The notes below the pieces were generated by a model that was not told the origin of the DNA, did not search any database, and saw only the letters and a list, made by a program, of their open reading frames with translations. This document shows, piece after piece, positions 35,383-44,685 of a stretch of DNA of 64,000 nucleotides (position 1 is the stretch's first letter; each line of letters begins with the position of its first letter). The stretch spans positions 61,652-125,651 of the forward strand of contig CATEFX010000026.1 of NCBI GenBank assembly GCA_949499105.1, written 5' to 3'. The position numbers were made by a program, and so were the translations under genes. The stretch comes from Formosa sp. Hel1_33_131 (lineage in GTDB: Bacteria > Bacteroidota > Bacteroidia > Flavobacteriales > Flavobacteriaceae).

Positions 35383-36312
35383 ATGAAAGGACCGCTTTTT
35401 TATTCTAAAATTTTACTCTTCGGAGAGTATGGGATCATCAAAGATTCTAAAGGGCTGTCTATACCCTATAATTTTTATAATGGCGCTTTGAAAATGGATG
35501 CAAATCCAAATCAATCTGCTATCGAATCAAATCTTAATTTAAAGAAATTTATTCAGTATTTATCTGAGATTGACACCCATTTAGTGGCGTTCAATTTAGA
35601 TCAACTACAACTGGATATCAATGCAGGGATGTACTTTGATTCTTCCATTCCACAAGGCTATGGCGTTGGGAGTAGTGGTGCGCTGGTTGCAGCTTTGTAT
35701 GATAAATACGCACAAGATAAAATTACAGTTCTTGAGAACTTAACTCGCGAAAAGTTATTGAAACTTAAAGCTATTTTTTCTGAAATGGAATCTTTTTTTC
35801 ACGGAAAGTCATCGGGATTAGATCCGTTAAATAGTTATTTAAGCATTCCAATTCTCATCAATTCGAAAAATAATATTGAAGCCACGGGCATTCCGTCTCA
35901 AAACACCAATGGAAAAGGAGCGGTGTTTCTTTTAGATAGTGGCATGACTGGCGAAACGGCACCGATGGTTGGGATTTTTATGGAGAAAATGAAGCAAGAA
36001 GGTTTTAGAACCATGCTCAAAAATCAATTCATAAAACATACAGACGCTTGTGTTGACGATTTTTTGAAAGGTGATTTAAAGTCACTTTTCTCAAACACCA
36101 AACAACTTTCTAAGGTTGTTTTAAATCATTTTAAACCGATGATTCCAAAGCAATTCCATACAATTTGGAAAGCAGGTATCGACACCAATGCCTACTACTT
36201 AAAACTCTGTGGATCGGGTGGTGGAGGCTATATTTTAGGGTTTACGGAAGACTTTCAAGCCGCTCAAAAAGTCCTGACAGATTATAAATTAGAAGTCGTT
36301 TATAATTTCTAA
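35383..36312 (+). CDS. GHMP kinase, probably mevalonate kinase
   Basis: The 309-residue protein has an N-terminal KILLFGEYGIIKD, the GHMP phosphate loop GYGVGSSGALVAALYD (about 89-104), GKSSGLDPLNSYL with the likely catalytic Asp, and a C-terminal KLCGSGGGGYILGFT. These fit mevalonate kinase. The context (mvaD upstream, prenyltransferase downstream) supports this; phosphomevalonate kinase cannot be fully excluded. Confidence 0.87.
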   Translation: MKGPLFYSKILLFGEYGIIKDSKGLSIPYNFYNGALKMDANPNQSAIESNLNLKKFIQYLSEIDTHLVAFNLDQLQLDINAGMYFDSSIPQGYGVGSSGALVAALYDKYAQDKITVLENLTREKLLKLKAIFSEMESFFHGKSSGLDPLNSYLSIPILINSKNNIEATGIPSQNTNGKGAVFLLDSGMTGETAPMVGIFMEKMKQEGFRTMLKNQFIKHTDACVDDFLKGDLKSLFSNTKQLSKVVLNHFKPMIPKQFHTIWKAGIDTNAYYLKLCGSGGGGYILGFTEDFQAAQKVLTDYKLEVVYNF

Positions 36313-36321
36313 ATAGTCATT

Positions 36322-37227
36322 ATGCTGTCGCCAACTCAAAAACAAATCATGTTGAAATTTTTTAGCATGTTTTCAGTGGTGAGAGGCTATAATGTGGCCT
36401 TGGTAATAATTGCTCAGTACATTACGGCCGTTTTTATAATGGCTCCTTCACAGTCGCTTTCCCAAGTACTGTTTGATCGTTCTCTTTTTGCATTAATACT
36501 AGCGACTGCGGGTGCGGTTGCCTCCGGGTATATCATCAATAATTTTTATGATAGTGAAAAAGACAGTATCAATCGACCCCATAAATCAATTTTGGAACAA
36601 TACGTTGGCTTAAATACGAAGTTAAGCCTCTATTTTGTGCTTAATTTTTTAGTCGTTATTGCTGCCAGTTATGTATCTTTTAGATCTGTTCTATTTTTTT
36701 CAATTTATATTTTTGCAATCTGGTTCTATTCTCATAAAATTAAAAAAAGACCCATTATAGGGAATTTAATTTCAGCTATTTTAACCATCACTCCCTTTTT
36801 CGCCATCTTTTTGTATTACAAAAACTATAGCAGTTTGATATTTGTCTTTGGGTTTTATTTATTTTTGGTATTATCCATGCGAGAATTGGTCAAGGATTTA
36901 GAAAACTTAAAAGGCGATTTAACCCTAGATTATAAAACAATTCCAGTTGTTTATGGCGAGCGCACTACTAAAATGATGGTCCTTTGTTTAGTGTTCATAA
37001 ATGTTTTAGTGACATGTTATTTAGTGTCCTCTTACGATTTAGGACGGATGGATTATTTCTTTTATGGAAGTATAACCCTTCTTACTTTAGTCGTATTACT
37101 GTTGTTTAAAGCCAAAAGACATCAGCATTATGTGCAAATTCATAATCTATTAAAACTCCTTATTTTATTTGGGGTCTTTAGTATTATATTGTTGAATCCA
37201 AATCTAATTCTGTCTAAGATATTATAA
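36322..37227 (+). CDS. UbiA-family prenyltransferase
   Basis: The 301-residue polytopic protein has a first acidic motif NNFYDSEKDSINRPHKS (about residues 73-89) and a second around RELVKDLENLKGDLTLDYKT, as in UbiA enzymes. These move a prenyl chain to an acceptor. In Flavobacteriaceae such genes next to mevalonate genes are often annotated geranylgeranylglycerol-phosphate geranylgeranyltransferase, but acceptor identity is not visible here. Two ATG starts (residues 1 and 10) are possible. Confidence 0.85.
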   Translation: MLSPTQKQIMLKFFSMFSVVRGYNVALVIIAQYITAVFIMAPSQSLSQVLFDRSLFALILATAGAVASGYIINNFYDSEKDSINRPHKSILEQYVGLNTKLSLYFVLNFLVVIAASYVSFRSVLFFSIYIFAIWFYSHKIKKRPIIGNLISAILTITPFFAIFLYYKNYSSLIFVFGFYLFLVLSMRELVKDLENLKGDLTLDYKTIPVVYGERTTKMMVLCLVFINVLVTCYLVSSYDLGRMDYFFYGSITLLTLVVLLLFKAKRHQHYVQIHNLLKLLILFGVFSIILLNPNLILSKIL

Positions 37228-37261
37228 GCATAAAAATTACACACATTGCCTGCGAATGCGT

Positions 37262-37269
37262 TACATTTG
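37262..37269 (+). promoter_or_regulatory. -7 promoter box of the RluB-like gene
   Basis: TACATTTG matches TAnnTTTG, 13 bp before the ATG at 37283, and lies within the longer open frame, so the ATG at 37256 is less likely. Confidence 0.5.
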
Positions 37270-37282
37270 CAAAAAATTAATC

Positions 37283-38122
37283 ATGGCAAAAGCTCATAAC
37301 CATTCAGATAGACGTGTCGGGAAGTCTAAACCGTCAAAGTTAAAGGCCCCCGAAACTACGTATTCAAAGAAAAAGACAACGCCTTCTAAGCCCAAAGGAA
37401 AAGCAAATGCTAATCCTGATGAGATTCGATTGAACAAATATATTTCAAATTCTGGAATGTGTTCGCGTCGAGAAGCCGATATGCATATCAGTATTGGGAG
37501 TGTGACGGTTAATGGGAAAGTGGTCACTGAAATGGGTTATAAAGTTCTTTTGGCAGATGAGGTTCGGTTTGATGGCGCACGCATCACCCCCGAGAAAAAA
37601 GCGTATGTGTTATTGAATAAGCCTAAAGGATTTGCAACGACTACCAGTGAAGGGAAAGGCCGTACGGTGATGGATTTAGTCGCCAATGCGACCACCTCCA
37701 AAATTAGACCTATTGGTCGACTTGGTAGAAATTCTCTTGGATTAATTTTATTTACCAACGATGAACTTATGCACGCTAAGTTTACGAACTCTAAGCACGG
37801 CGTCGCACGTCTATTTCATGTCGAATTAGATAAACCCCTAAAATTTGAACATTTAAAAAGTATTCAAGAAGGCTTCAAATTGGAAGGTAAATTGGTGTCT
37901 GTTGAGGCCGTAAGTTATATTGCAGGTGCACCCAAAAATGAAATCGGGCTGCAAATCAAAAACACAGGTAATACGTTGATCCGTACTATCTTTGATAATT
38001 TTAAGTATGAAATCGTTAAAATGGACTGTGTGACTGTCGGACCTCTTACCAAAAAAGATTTACCAAGAGGGCATTGGAAACATCTTACCGATCAAGAAAT
38101 CAGTAATTTAATGATGCTTTAA
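37283..38122 (+). CDS. RluB/RsuA-family pseudouridine synthase homologue lacking the catalytic Asp
   Basis: A 279-residue protein with a Lys-rich N-terminus, an S4 RNA-binding domain (NKYISNSGMCSRREADMHI, about residues 51-69) and a pseudouridine synthase fold. The family motif GRLDxxTxGLLLxTNDG reads GRLGRNSLGLILFTND here, so the catalytic Asp is Gly148. The later Arg-rich motif (usually RNRxVRRxxExxG) reads NTLIRTIFDNFKY. The rest is well conserved, including the LPRGHWKHL end. It is probably catalytically inactive as a pseudouridine synthase but may still bind rRNA. Confidence 0.85.
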   Translation: MAKAHNHSDRRVGKSKPSKLKAPETTYSKKKTTPSKPKGKANANPDEIRLNKYISNSGMCSRREADMHISIGSVTVNGKVVTEMGYKVLLADEVRFDGARITPEKKAYVLLNKPKGFATTTSEGKGRTVMDLVANATTSKIRPIGRLGRNSLGLILFTNDELMHAKFTNSKHGVARLFHVELDKPLKFEHLKSIQEGFKLEGKLVSVEAVSYIAGAPKNEIGLQIKNTGNTLIRTIFDNFKYEIVKMDCVTVGPLTKKDLPRGHWKHLTDQEISNLMML

Positions 38123-39454
38123 TTTTTTAAGTGTTGGCTTTTTAAAGAGTTCCCAACCTAAAACACTTAGGACGGGGATGTATTCTAAACACAGAATTAG
38201 CCCATTTTCATTCACACTCGATTGGTTATATGCAAAATAACTAAAAATCAAGGTATAGCTCCATACGCGTACAAATTTATAGTTTGTAAAGGTTGAGAGT
38301 AACAATAGACTTATAATATACCAAGGGTGAACGGTTGTAGATATAAAATAGTAACCACTCAACACCCACAGAATCATTAGAATGAGTTCGGTGGTTTTTG
38401 ATTTATTTTGAATTAGTTGGTAGCCTATTTGAAGTCCTAGGAAACTCACCACGATGATCCCCATACTATGAATTAGCTCTACATCTGATGTCGTTTCTAT
38501 TACCCACTGAAGGGCGTAATAAATACCGGCATTGAATTCAAACTTAGAAAACCAAAGCCCAATAGTTGTGCTGTAGTTTTTAATAAAATCGCCACTTAAA
38601 AAGGGCAGGAAAAGCAGTAGAAAGAGGCCCCCAATTGTCACATAAAAACGAATGCTCTTTTTCCATCCTAATTTGTTTAAGAATAATGGGAGGCTTAAAA
38701 TCGGGACTAACTTCACAGCAATCGAAAGGGCCATTGTAAGCGCCGCCAAATGCCATTTTTTGGAATGAATAAAATACAGCGCCATCATGAAAAATAAAAG
38801 CATCAGCCCTTCAAAATGAAGGTTCCCAGCCAATTCAATAATGACCAAGGGGTTTAACAGAAACCAATATATTTTTTTGGTAGGTAGCTGTAGTTTTTTC
38901 AATAGTTTTTTACCAAAAAAGAGAATGCCTAAATCCGCCCCTATTAAAATTAATCGCAATACAATCACGGACCCCAGAATACTGTGTTTAGAGAGCATTG
39001 CGGCGATGATAAACGGGAGTTGGTGTATAGGTGGGTAATTGGAGAAATGGCCTGCGCTGAGCGCTCCCATGCCCTCAAATAGTAGTCTCATTTGCGGAAA
39101 TAAATCGGGTTGAGAATACACTAAACCATTGGGCGTAAACAAGTAGGGGTTGAGGCCTGCCAAAAGGAGGCGCCCATCCCATATAAAACGATAAAAATCT
39201 TGAGACAAATTGGGGATTGCCATCAAAAAAATTAATCGCAATCCGATGGCTAAATAAGATAAATGACGTTCTTTGGTATTGGGATGTTTTAAAATCAAGT
39301 AATAACACCCAAAAAGAATGCTATATAACCCGAGGAGTTTGGCATGTTCAAAACGCACCAAATCGTATGCCCAAACAGCATAAAAAAGCATGCTCAAGCC
39401 GCCCAAAAGATAGAAGGCTTTTTTTGAATTTATAAATGACCTATTGAATTCCAT
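38108..39454 (-). CDS. Polytopic membrane glycosyltransferase (mannosyltransferase-like)
   Basis: The 448-residue protein has about 11 membrane helices. An early QDFYRFIWDGRLLLAGLNPYL motif contains the D-x-Y-R-x-x-W-D-G pattern of polyprenol-phosphate-sugar-dependent transferases (PIG-M/GT87-like), and YFISTTVHPWYIISLLLL resembles their C-terminal motif. It would transfer a sugar on the outer face of the inner membrane. It is the last gene of the long minus-strand run with the arsenosugar genes, but its membership in that pathway is unproven. It is convergent with the RluB-like gene and overlaps it by 15 bp. Confidence 0.8.
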   Translation of the reverse strand: MEFNRSFINSKKAFYLLGGLSMLFYAVWAYDLVRFEHAKLLGLYSILFGCYYLILKHPNTKERHLSYLAIGLRLIFLMAIPNLSQDFYRFIWDGRLLLAGLNPYLFTPNGLVYSQPDLFPQMRLLFEGMGALSAGHFSNYPPIHQLPFIIAAMLSKHSILGSVIVLRLILIGADLGILFFGKKLLKKLQLPTKKIYWFLLNPLVIIELAGNLHFEGLMLLFFMMALYFIHSKKWHLAALTMALSIAVKLVPILSLPLFLNKLGWKKSIRFYVTIGGLFLLLFLPFLSGDFIKNYSTTIGLWFSKFEFNAGIYYALQWVIETTSDVELIHSMGIIVVSFLGLQIGYQLIQNKSKTTELILMILWVLSGYYFISTTVHPWYIISLLLLSTFTNYKFVRVWSYTLIFSYFAYNQSSVNENGLILCLEYIPVLSVLGWELFKKPTLKKLKHH

Positions 39455-39472
39455 AAGTCGGGGCGTAAGAGG

Positions 39473-40963
39473 TTAAACTTTAGAGGAAATCGATTTAAAA
39501 AATACAAATCCAAATCCTAAAAATAGCATTAGATGAAAAGGGAATAAACCAAAGTCTCCACCTTGGTCGCCGACAATAAATGCGCTATACATTCCGAACG
39601 CAAAATAGAGCATCAAAATACCTTCAAAAATCACATGAACTGAAATGTTTTTCTTGAGGTATTTATTGTTTTTCCAGCTATCAGAAATGGCATTAATATT
39701 AAATTTTGGGGTTCGTACAAAGTCACTTCGCTTTCCAAAATGGCCTTCTAAAACAGCAATTGAATTATGCAATGAGAAGCCCATTGCTATCGAGAAAAAT
39801 GTAAAAAATAGGGCAATGTATTGCACGAAACTTTTTAAACTCGATCCATGTGTTTTCTTATACATAAACCAATAACAAATAAAGAAAATAATAGTGCTTA
39901 TTACAAAAAAGCTCATCACAAAAAAATACATTTTCAAGTGCGCATATTCATTCTTTATATAGAGCATCGGGATACTAAGAATTCCTACGACTAAGACGTT
40001 CAAAAACATAGTACTATTAAGTAAGTGTAACAAACTGTGTAATTTTGTTTTTGATGAGATGTTTTTACTTTTTAGAACACGCCACATCATTTTTTGAAAA
40101 TTCTCGGCGCCTCCTTTGTTCCATCGAAATTGTTGCGATCTAGCGGCACTAATTACGACTGGTAATTCCGCAGGGGTTTCAACATTTTCTAAGTATTTAA
40201 ATTTCCAGTCTTTAAGCTGTGCTCTGTAACTTAAATCAAGGTCTTCAGTCAGGGTGTCGCCTTCCCAATTCCCAGCATCAATGATACAGGTTTTTCGCCA
40301 AACGCCAGCCGTCCCATTAAAGTTAATGAAGTGTCCTTTAGAGTTCCGCCCAACTTGTTCCAGACTAAAGTGTGCATCCAAAGCAAATGCTTGAATTTTA
40401 GTTAAAATGGAATAGTCTCTATTAATATGTCCCCAACGTGTTTGAACAACGCCAACCGCTTCATCTTTGAAAAATGGAATGGTCCTTTTAAGCCAGTCCG
40501 CTTCAGGTAAAAAATCGGCATCAAATATGGCAATGTATTCACCTTTAGCAATAATCAACCCTTCTTTTAAGGCGCCCGCTTTAAATCCGTCTCGATTTGA
40601 TCTTTGAATGTGTTGAATGTCAAACCCTTCTTTTTGTAATGTTTTTATGAGCGTTGCAGTGGATTCGATGGATTCGTCGGTTGAATCATCTAGAACCTGA
40701 AATTCTAATTTGTCTTTTGGATAATCAATAAGTACAATGTTTTTTAAAAGACGATCCATCACGTAAATCTCGTTAAATACGGGGAGTTGTATGGTCACGC
40801 ACGGAATTTCGTCGGCCTTTGAAAAATCAAACTCAGGACAGTTTTCTGTCGGGTTTTTAGAGTTTAAGTAATTGAATAGTAAATTCAATTGCGCTAAAGC
40901 ATACATGAAAATGAGTAGGAGTGCAACAGAATAAATTAAAATGATGATGATTTCTAAAAGCAT
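39473..40963 (-). CDS. Membrane glycosyltransferase family 2 (processive-like)
   Basis: The 496-residue protein has a membrane helix, a GT-A domain with FDADFLPEADWL and the QQFRWNKGGAENF motif (QxxRW), then four or five C-terminal helices. This is the layout of cellulose-synthase-like or ceramide-glucosyltransferase-like enzymes. The donor is probably a nucleotide sugar. The start overlaps the stop of the next GT2 gene by 1 bp, so both are in one operon. Confidence 0.86.
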   Translation of the reverse strand: MLLEIIIILIYSVALLLIFMYALAQLNLLFNYLNSKNPTENCPEFDFSKADEIPCVTIQLPVFNEIYVMDRLLKNIVLIDYPKDKLEFQVLDDSTDESIESTATLIKTLQKEGFDIQHIQRSNRDGFKAGALKEGLIIAKGEYIAIFDADFLPEADWLKRTIPFFKDEAVGVVQTRWGHINRDYSILTKIQAFALDAHFSLEQVGRNSKGHFINFNGTAGVWRKTCIIDAGNWEGDTLTEDLDLSYRAQLKDWKFKYLENVETPAELPVVISAARSQQFRWNKGGAENFQKMMWRVLKSKNISSKTKLHSLLHLLNSTMFLNVLVVGILSIPMLYIKNEYAHLKMYFFVMSFFVISTIIFFICYWFMYKKTHGSSLKSFVQYIALFFTFFSIAMGFSLHNSIAVLEGHFGKRSDFVRTPKFNINAISDSWKNNKYLKKNISVHVIFEGILMLYFAFGMYSAFIVGDQGGDFGLFPFHLMLFLGFGFVFFKSISSKV

Positions 40964-41676
40964 TACTTAAAGCTGTATTTTAATATCCAGGTTAATATCT
41001 TAATTCCTGCAAATATACTACCTTTTACGGTACCAGAAACCTTTGAAACTCCAATTCTGTTTCGATACCTTACGGGGATTTCTTTATAGCTATAGCCTTG
41101 TTTTAATATTTTGAGTTGCATTTCGACCGTCCATCCATAGGTTGGGTCTTCCATATTTAGACTCAATAATTCATTAAACTTAATCGCTCTAAAAGGGCCA
41201 AGATCGGTGAATTTTGATTTAAAAAATAAGCGCATTAAAAATGTTGCCAGCCAATTTCCAAAAATTTGTTGGGGTTGCATCGCGCCCTTTTCACGAAGTT
41301 GTTTGTCGCGGCTCCCAATCACAAAATCGATATCTTTTTTAACAATAGGTGTAATAATTTTAGTGAGTTCTTCCGGGTAATCACTGTAATCACCATCCAA
41401 AAACACCACAATATCCGTATCTATTTTCTGCTGTTTAATGTAGTCAATGCCTTTTAAACAGGCATTACCATAACCACTTTTAAGTTCGGTTAGAACCGTC
41501 GCACCAGCTTGTTCCGCATTTTTTACGGTTGCATCGGTTGAGTTATTGTTAACGACAATGATTTCATTGACAATTTCAGGAAGGTCTTTGATAACTTTTC
41601 CAATAGAATCGGCTTCATTATAAGCGGGAATAATGACTTTTATAATCGGTTTTTCACGATTGGGGTTATTCAACAT
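40963..41676 (-). CDS. Glycosyltransferase family 2 (dolichol-phosphate-mannose-synthase-like)
   Basis: A 237-residue GT-A protein: IKVIIPAYNEADSIGKVI at the start, EIIVVNNNSTDATV, VVFLDGDYSDYPEEL (the metal-binding D-G-D), IGSRDK. It resembles polyprenol-phosphate sugar synthases such as DPM1, which load a sugar onto a lipid carrier. That would give a donor for the downstream membrane transferase (38108-39454). Whether they serve the arsenosugar pathway is inference. Confidence 0.86.
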   Translation of the reverse strand: MLNNPNREKPIIKVIIPAYNEADSIGKVIKDLPEIVNEIIVVNNNSTDATVKNAEQAGATVLTELKSGYGNACLKGIDYIKQQKIDTDIVVFLDGDYSDYPEELTKIITPIVKKDIDFVIGSRDKQLREKGAMQPQQIFGNWLATFLMRLFFKSKFTDLGPFRAIKFNELLSLNMEDPTYGWTVEMQLKILKQGYSYKEIPVRYRNRIGVSKVSGTVKGSIFAGIKILTWILKYSFK

Positions 41677-41681
41677 AAAAC

Positions 41682-43262
41682 TTATTTATCATGGAGTTGA
41701 TCCATCAGATTCATTTCATTACCAAGCAATACATCGCTGCTACCAATCCGTCCTTCTTCGGGGCCATTTTCTAATTTTAAAACTCCTCGAGGACAAACAG
41801 CACTACAAATACCACAGCCAACACAACTTGCACGAACGATATTTTCCCCTTTTTGTGCATAGGCACGAACATCGATTCCTTGCTCACAATAGGTTGAACA
41901 ATTTCCACAAGAAATGCATTGCCCGCCATTGGTGGTAATTCTAAATCTCGATTTGAAACGTTGAATCACTCCCATATAAGCGGCTAAAGGACACCCAAAT
42001 CGACACCAGACTCTATTTCCAAATATGGGATAAAACCCGGTTCCAATCACTCCGGCAAATATGGAACCTATTAAAAAGCCATAGATGTCTTGTAAGGTTT
42101 GAACTTTGATGCCGAAAACGTCGTAAGCTCCTGAAAAATAGCCATACAAAGTCAACCCTGTCATTAGCAACGCAAATACGAGGACACCATGAACTAGCCA
42201 GCGTTCTACTTTCCAAGAAAACAACGATTTACTGGATAGTTGTCGGTAGGGGTCTCCCAAGGTTTCTGCGAGTCCGCCACATCCACACACCCAAGAGCAA
42301 TACCAGCGTTTCCCAAAAAAATAAACCATAACAGGCACCACAACTAAGGTTAATAAAACACCCCAAACTAAAATGAATAAGCCAAACCCGCCACTTTCTA
42401 ATAATTCATTTAGATTCCAACGGAAGAAAAAATCATAATCCAACGGAAAGGCGTTTTTAAAATCATACCACGGCTTTTCAAATCGGACTAAAATTTCTGG
42501 AATTAAAAATGCAAATACAATCTGAAAAAACAAAACCGAGGTGGTTCTTAAGACCTGATATTTATTGTGACGGTATTTAATATACATCCGAACGGCCATG
42601 ACAGACATAATAACGCAATATAAAAACCCATATAAAAACCACTGACTTGCTGGGTTTCCGCTCAAAGACTCACTTATTGGGTCCACCAGATAAATCCAAT
42701 TGACCATATAACTCGGTCTAAAGTATAATACTAAATAAAACGAAATTAAGAACGCAAAAACAAACCATGCAATCCAACCTCTATTGGTCGCACTACTATG
42801 AAATATATGGTTGTTTTTTATTCCTGGAGGGCCTTTTAGTTGGATCGCTGGAAGCATGAATAAAAGGGCGCCAAAAAGGGCGAGTCCAAAACTTAAAAAC
42901 CAGAGCATTATTTTGTTTTGAACCACAAATCCAGTCCCCGACGATTTTACCATTTGATAGGCCAAGCTATGTGGTTTTTCCCAAATAACCATGGACCATT
43001 CTTTGTTTTTTTTGTGAGTATCATTGGCAGACTCAACCGCTTTTGCAATAGAATTTGCGAGGAAAAATGGAGTCGAAAATTCCTGATCAACGACCTTATT
43101 TTTTAAAGTTTCGCTAAATAGAGGACTTGCGATATTTTTTTGAGTTCTAAAATCTTCTAAAGCCTGATTTGTGAGTTTATACTGCCCCATAAACAGCAAG
43201 CTGATGAAAAGCGCAAACACGGCTAAAATGAGTGCTAATCCTAGGGTTCTTATTGTTTTCAT
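41682..43262 (-). CDS. NapH/NosR-like membrane 4Fe-4S protein
   Basis: The 526-residue protein has an N-terminal anchor helix and a periplasmic part (about 30-125), then about six membrane helices. Conserved Cys pairs RWYCSWVCGCGG and VWCRFGCPLAAYMG lie at membrane edges, as in NapH, CcoG and NosR proteins. The C-terminus has two 4Fe-4S motifs: CISCGNCSTYC and CVGCGICSAVCPRG. It would carry electrons across or along the inner membrane. It lies 1 bp after the flavoprotein gene, so the two probably act together. Confidence 0.87.
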   Translation of the reverse strand: MKTIRTLGLALILAVFALFISLLFMGQYKLTNQALEDFRTQKNIASPLFSETLKNKVVDQEFSTPFFLANSIAKAVESANDTHKKNKEWSMVIWEKPHSLAYQMVKSSGTGFVVQNKIMLWFLSFGLALFGALLFMLPAIQLKGPPGIKNNHIFHSSATNRGWIAWFVFAFLISFYLVLYFRPSYMVNWIYLVDPISESLSGNPASQWFLYGFLYCVIMSVMAVRMYIKYRHNKYQVLRTTSVLFFQIVFAFLIPEILVRFEKPWYDFKNAFPLDYDFFFRWNLNELLESGGFGLFILVWGVLLTLVVVPVMVYFFGKRWYCSWVCGCGGLAETLGDPYRQLSSKSLFSWKVERWLVHGVLVFALLMTGLTLYGYFSGAYDVFGIKVQTLQDIYGFLIGSIFAGVIGTGFYPIFGNRVWCRFGCPLAAYMGVIQRFKSRFRITTNGGQCISCGNCSTYCEQGIDVRAYAQKGENIVRASCVGCGICSAVCPRGVLKLENGPEEGRIGSSDVLLGNEMNLMDQLHDK

Positions 43263-43263
43263 A

Positions 43264-44616
43264 TTATGATTTTAGGGTAAAAATTTGTGACCAATTTTTC
43301 TTTTTTAATCGTAGGTTTTTGTGGTGTTCAGCGTTGAACTTTCCTAAGACTTCTTTGTAGTGGGTTTTGTAAAATTCAGGGTCAAAATGGGCGATTTCTA
43401 AGTGTTCAAGCACATAGTCGATCGATTTATTTTGATCTAACCATCGGTTAAAAATTTCGTGCCGCATTCGAATTCCAAAAGTATTTATCCCTAAGAATGA
43501 CTGCGTGGTTTTGTCAAAAGCAATGGTCAAACATTTGGTTTGATCGGGATGCATCCAATGAAAATGCGCTTCATTGGGTTTCCTGTGTCGCTCACTATTC
43601 ACCCAGCCGTAGGTTTGGTATTCAATATCGAAAAACTTGGCGGAGTTAAACCAATGTCCGGGTGCATAGTGTGTTTCTTTTTTACAAATCGTTTGTGCGA
43701 CGGTCTCTCCCATAATACGACCGGTATACCAGACGGCTTCAATGGGTCTTCGTCCCTCGACTGCAATGCGTTGTTCGGCACAATCTCCAATGGCATAAAT
43801 GCCTTTGATGTTGGTTTCTAGATTTCGATCCACCAAAATCCCACGATTGGTTTCTAGTTCCGAATGTTCTAAAAACCCAATATTTGGAGAAACCCCTGCT
43901 GTGAGTCCAACGACATTACAGTCGATTTCTTCACCAGTTTCTGCAATTACAATCGACTTTACCTTTCCATTTGCATCCGAATTTATTTGCTTTAAATTTG
44001 ATTGTAATCGAAGGTCAATTCCGTTTTTTCTAATTTCATGGGTAATCATTTTACTTTCGCCACTTGGTAAAATAGCACTCCAGTAGCTATCTTCTCTCAC
44101 TAAAAAGGTCACTGGAATGTGTCGAGAATGGAACATTTCAGCAAGCTCAATCCCAATAAGACCTCCACCTACGATGACGGCACGTTTACAATCGGTATTA
44201 TTAGGGGCGTAGGTTTCTACAGCCTCTAAGTCTTGTTTATGGTACAAGCTCACAACGCCTTTTAGATCTTGACCTGGCCATCCAAATTTATTCGGTTTAC
44301 TCCCAGTGGCTAAAATAAGTTTGTCAAATTTTAGTTTTTCTCCATCAGAAAATAGAAGTGTTTTTTTAGCGGTATCAACCTGTTCGACATAGCCTTTTTT
44401 GAGTGTAATCTCGTTTTGTTCCCAAAACCAATCTTCATACGGTTGCGTATGTTTAAACTTCATATGCCCCATATAGACATACATAAGCGCTGTTCGAGAG
44501 AAAAAATAATCGGTTTCTGACGAGATGACGGTAATTTTTTTATCGGATAGTTTTCGGATGTGTCTGGCTGCTGTGATTCCAGAAATTCCATTTCCTATAA
44601 TTGCGATGTGTTCCAT
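43264..44616 (-). CDS. NAD(P)/FAD-dependent oxidoreductase
   Basis: The 450-residue flavoprotein has an FAD motif IAIIGNGISGITAARHI at the N-terminus, a central NAD(P) motif AVIVGGGLIGIELAEMF and GIYAIGDCAE for the second FAD contact. It belongs to the rubredoxin-reductase / nitrite-reductase-like group. It forms an operon with the membrane Fe-S protein (1-bp gap), so it may feed electrons into it. The link to the upstream arsenosugar genes (70-bp gap) is by neighbourhood only. Confidence 0.88.
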   Translation of the reverse strand: MEHIAIIGNGISGITAARHIRKLSDKKITVISSETDYFFSRTALMYVYMGHMKFKHTQPYEDWFWEQNEITLKKGYVEQVDTAKKTLLFSDGEKLKFDKLILATGSKPNKFGWPGQDLKGVVSLYHKQDLEAVETYAPNNTDCKRAVIVGGGLIGIELAEMFHSRHIPVTFLVREDSYWSAILPSGESKMITHEIRKNGIDLRLQSNLKQINSDANGKVKSIVIAETGEEIDCNVVGLTAGVSPNIGFLEHSELETNRGILVDRNLETNIKGIYAIGDCAEQRIAVEGRRPIEAVWYTGRIMGETVAQTICKKETHYAPGHWFNSAKFFDIEYQTYGWVNSERHRKPNEAHFHWMHPDQTKCLTIAFDKTTQSFLGINTFGIRMRHEIFNRWLDQNKSIDYVLEHLEIAHFDPEFYKTHYKEVLGKFNAEHHKNLRLKKKNWSQIFTLKS

Positions 44617-44685
44617 ACTAAATAAGTTTTTGGGGATTAGTACTTAAAGACTGATACAAAACCCGAATGGTTTTGGGTTATAAAG

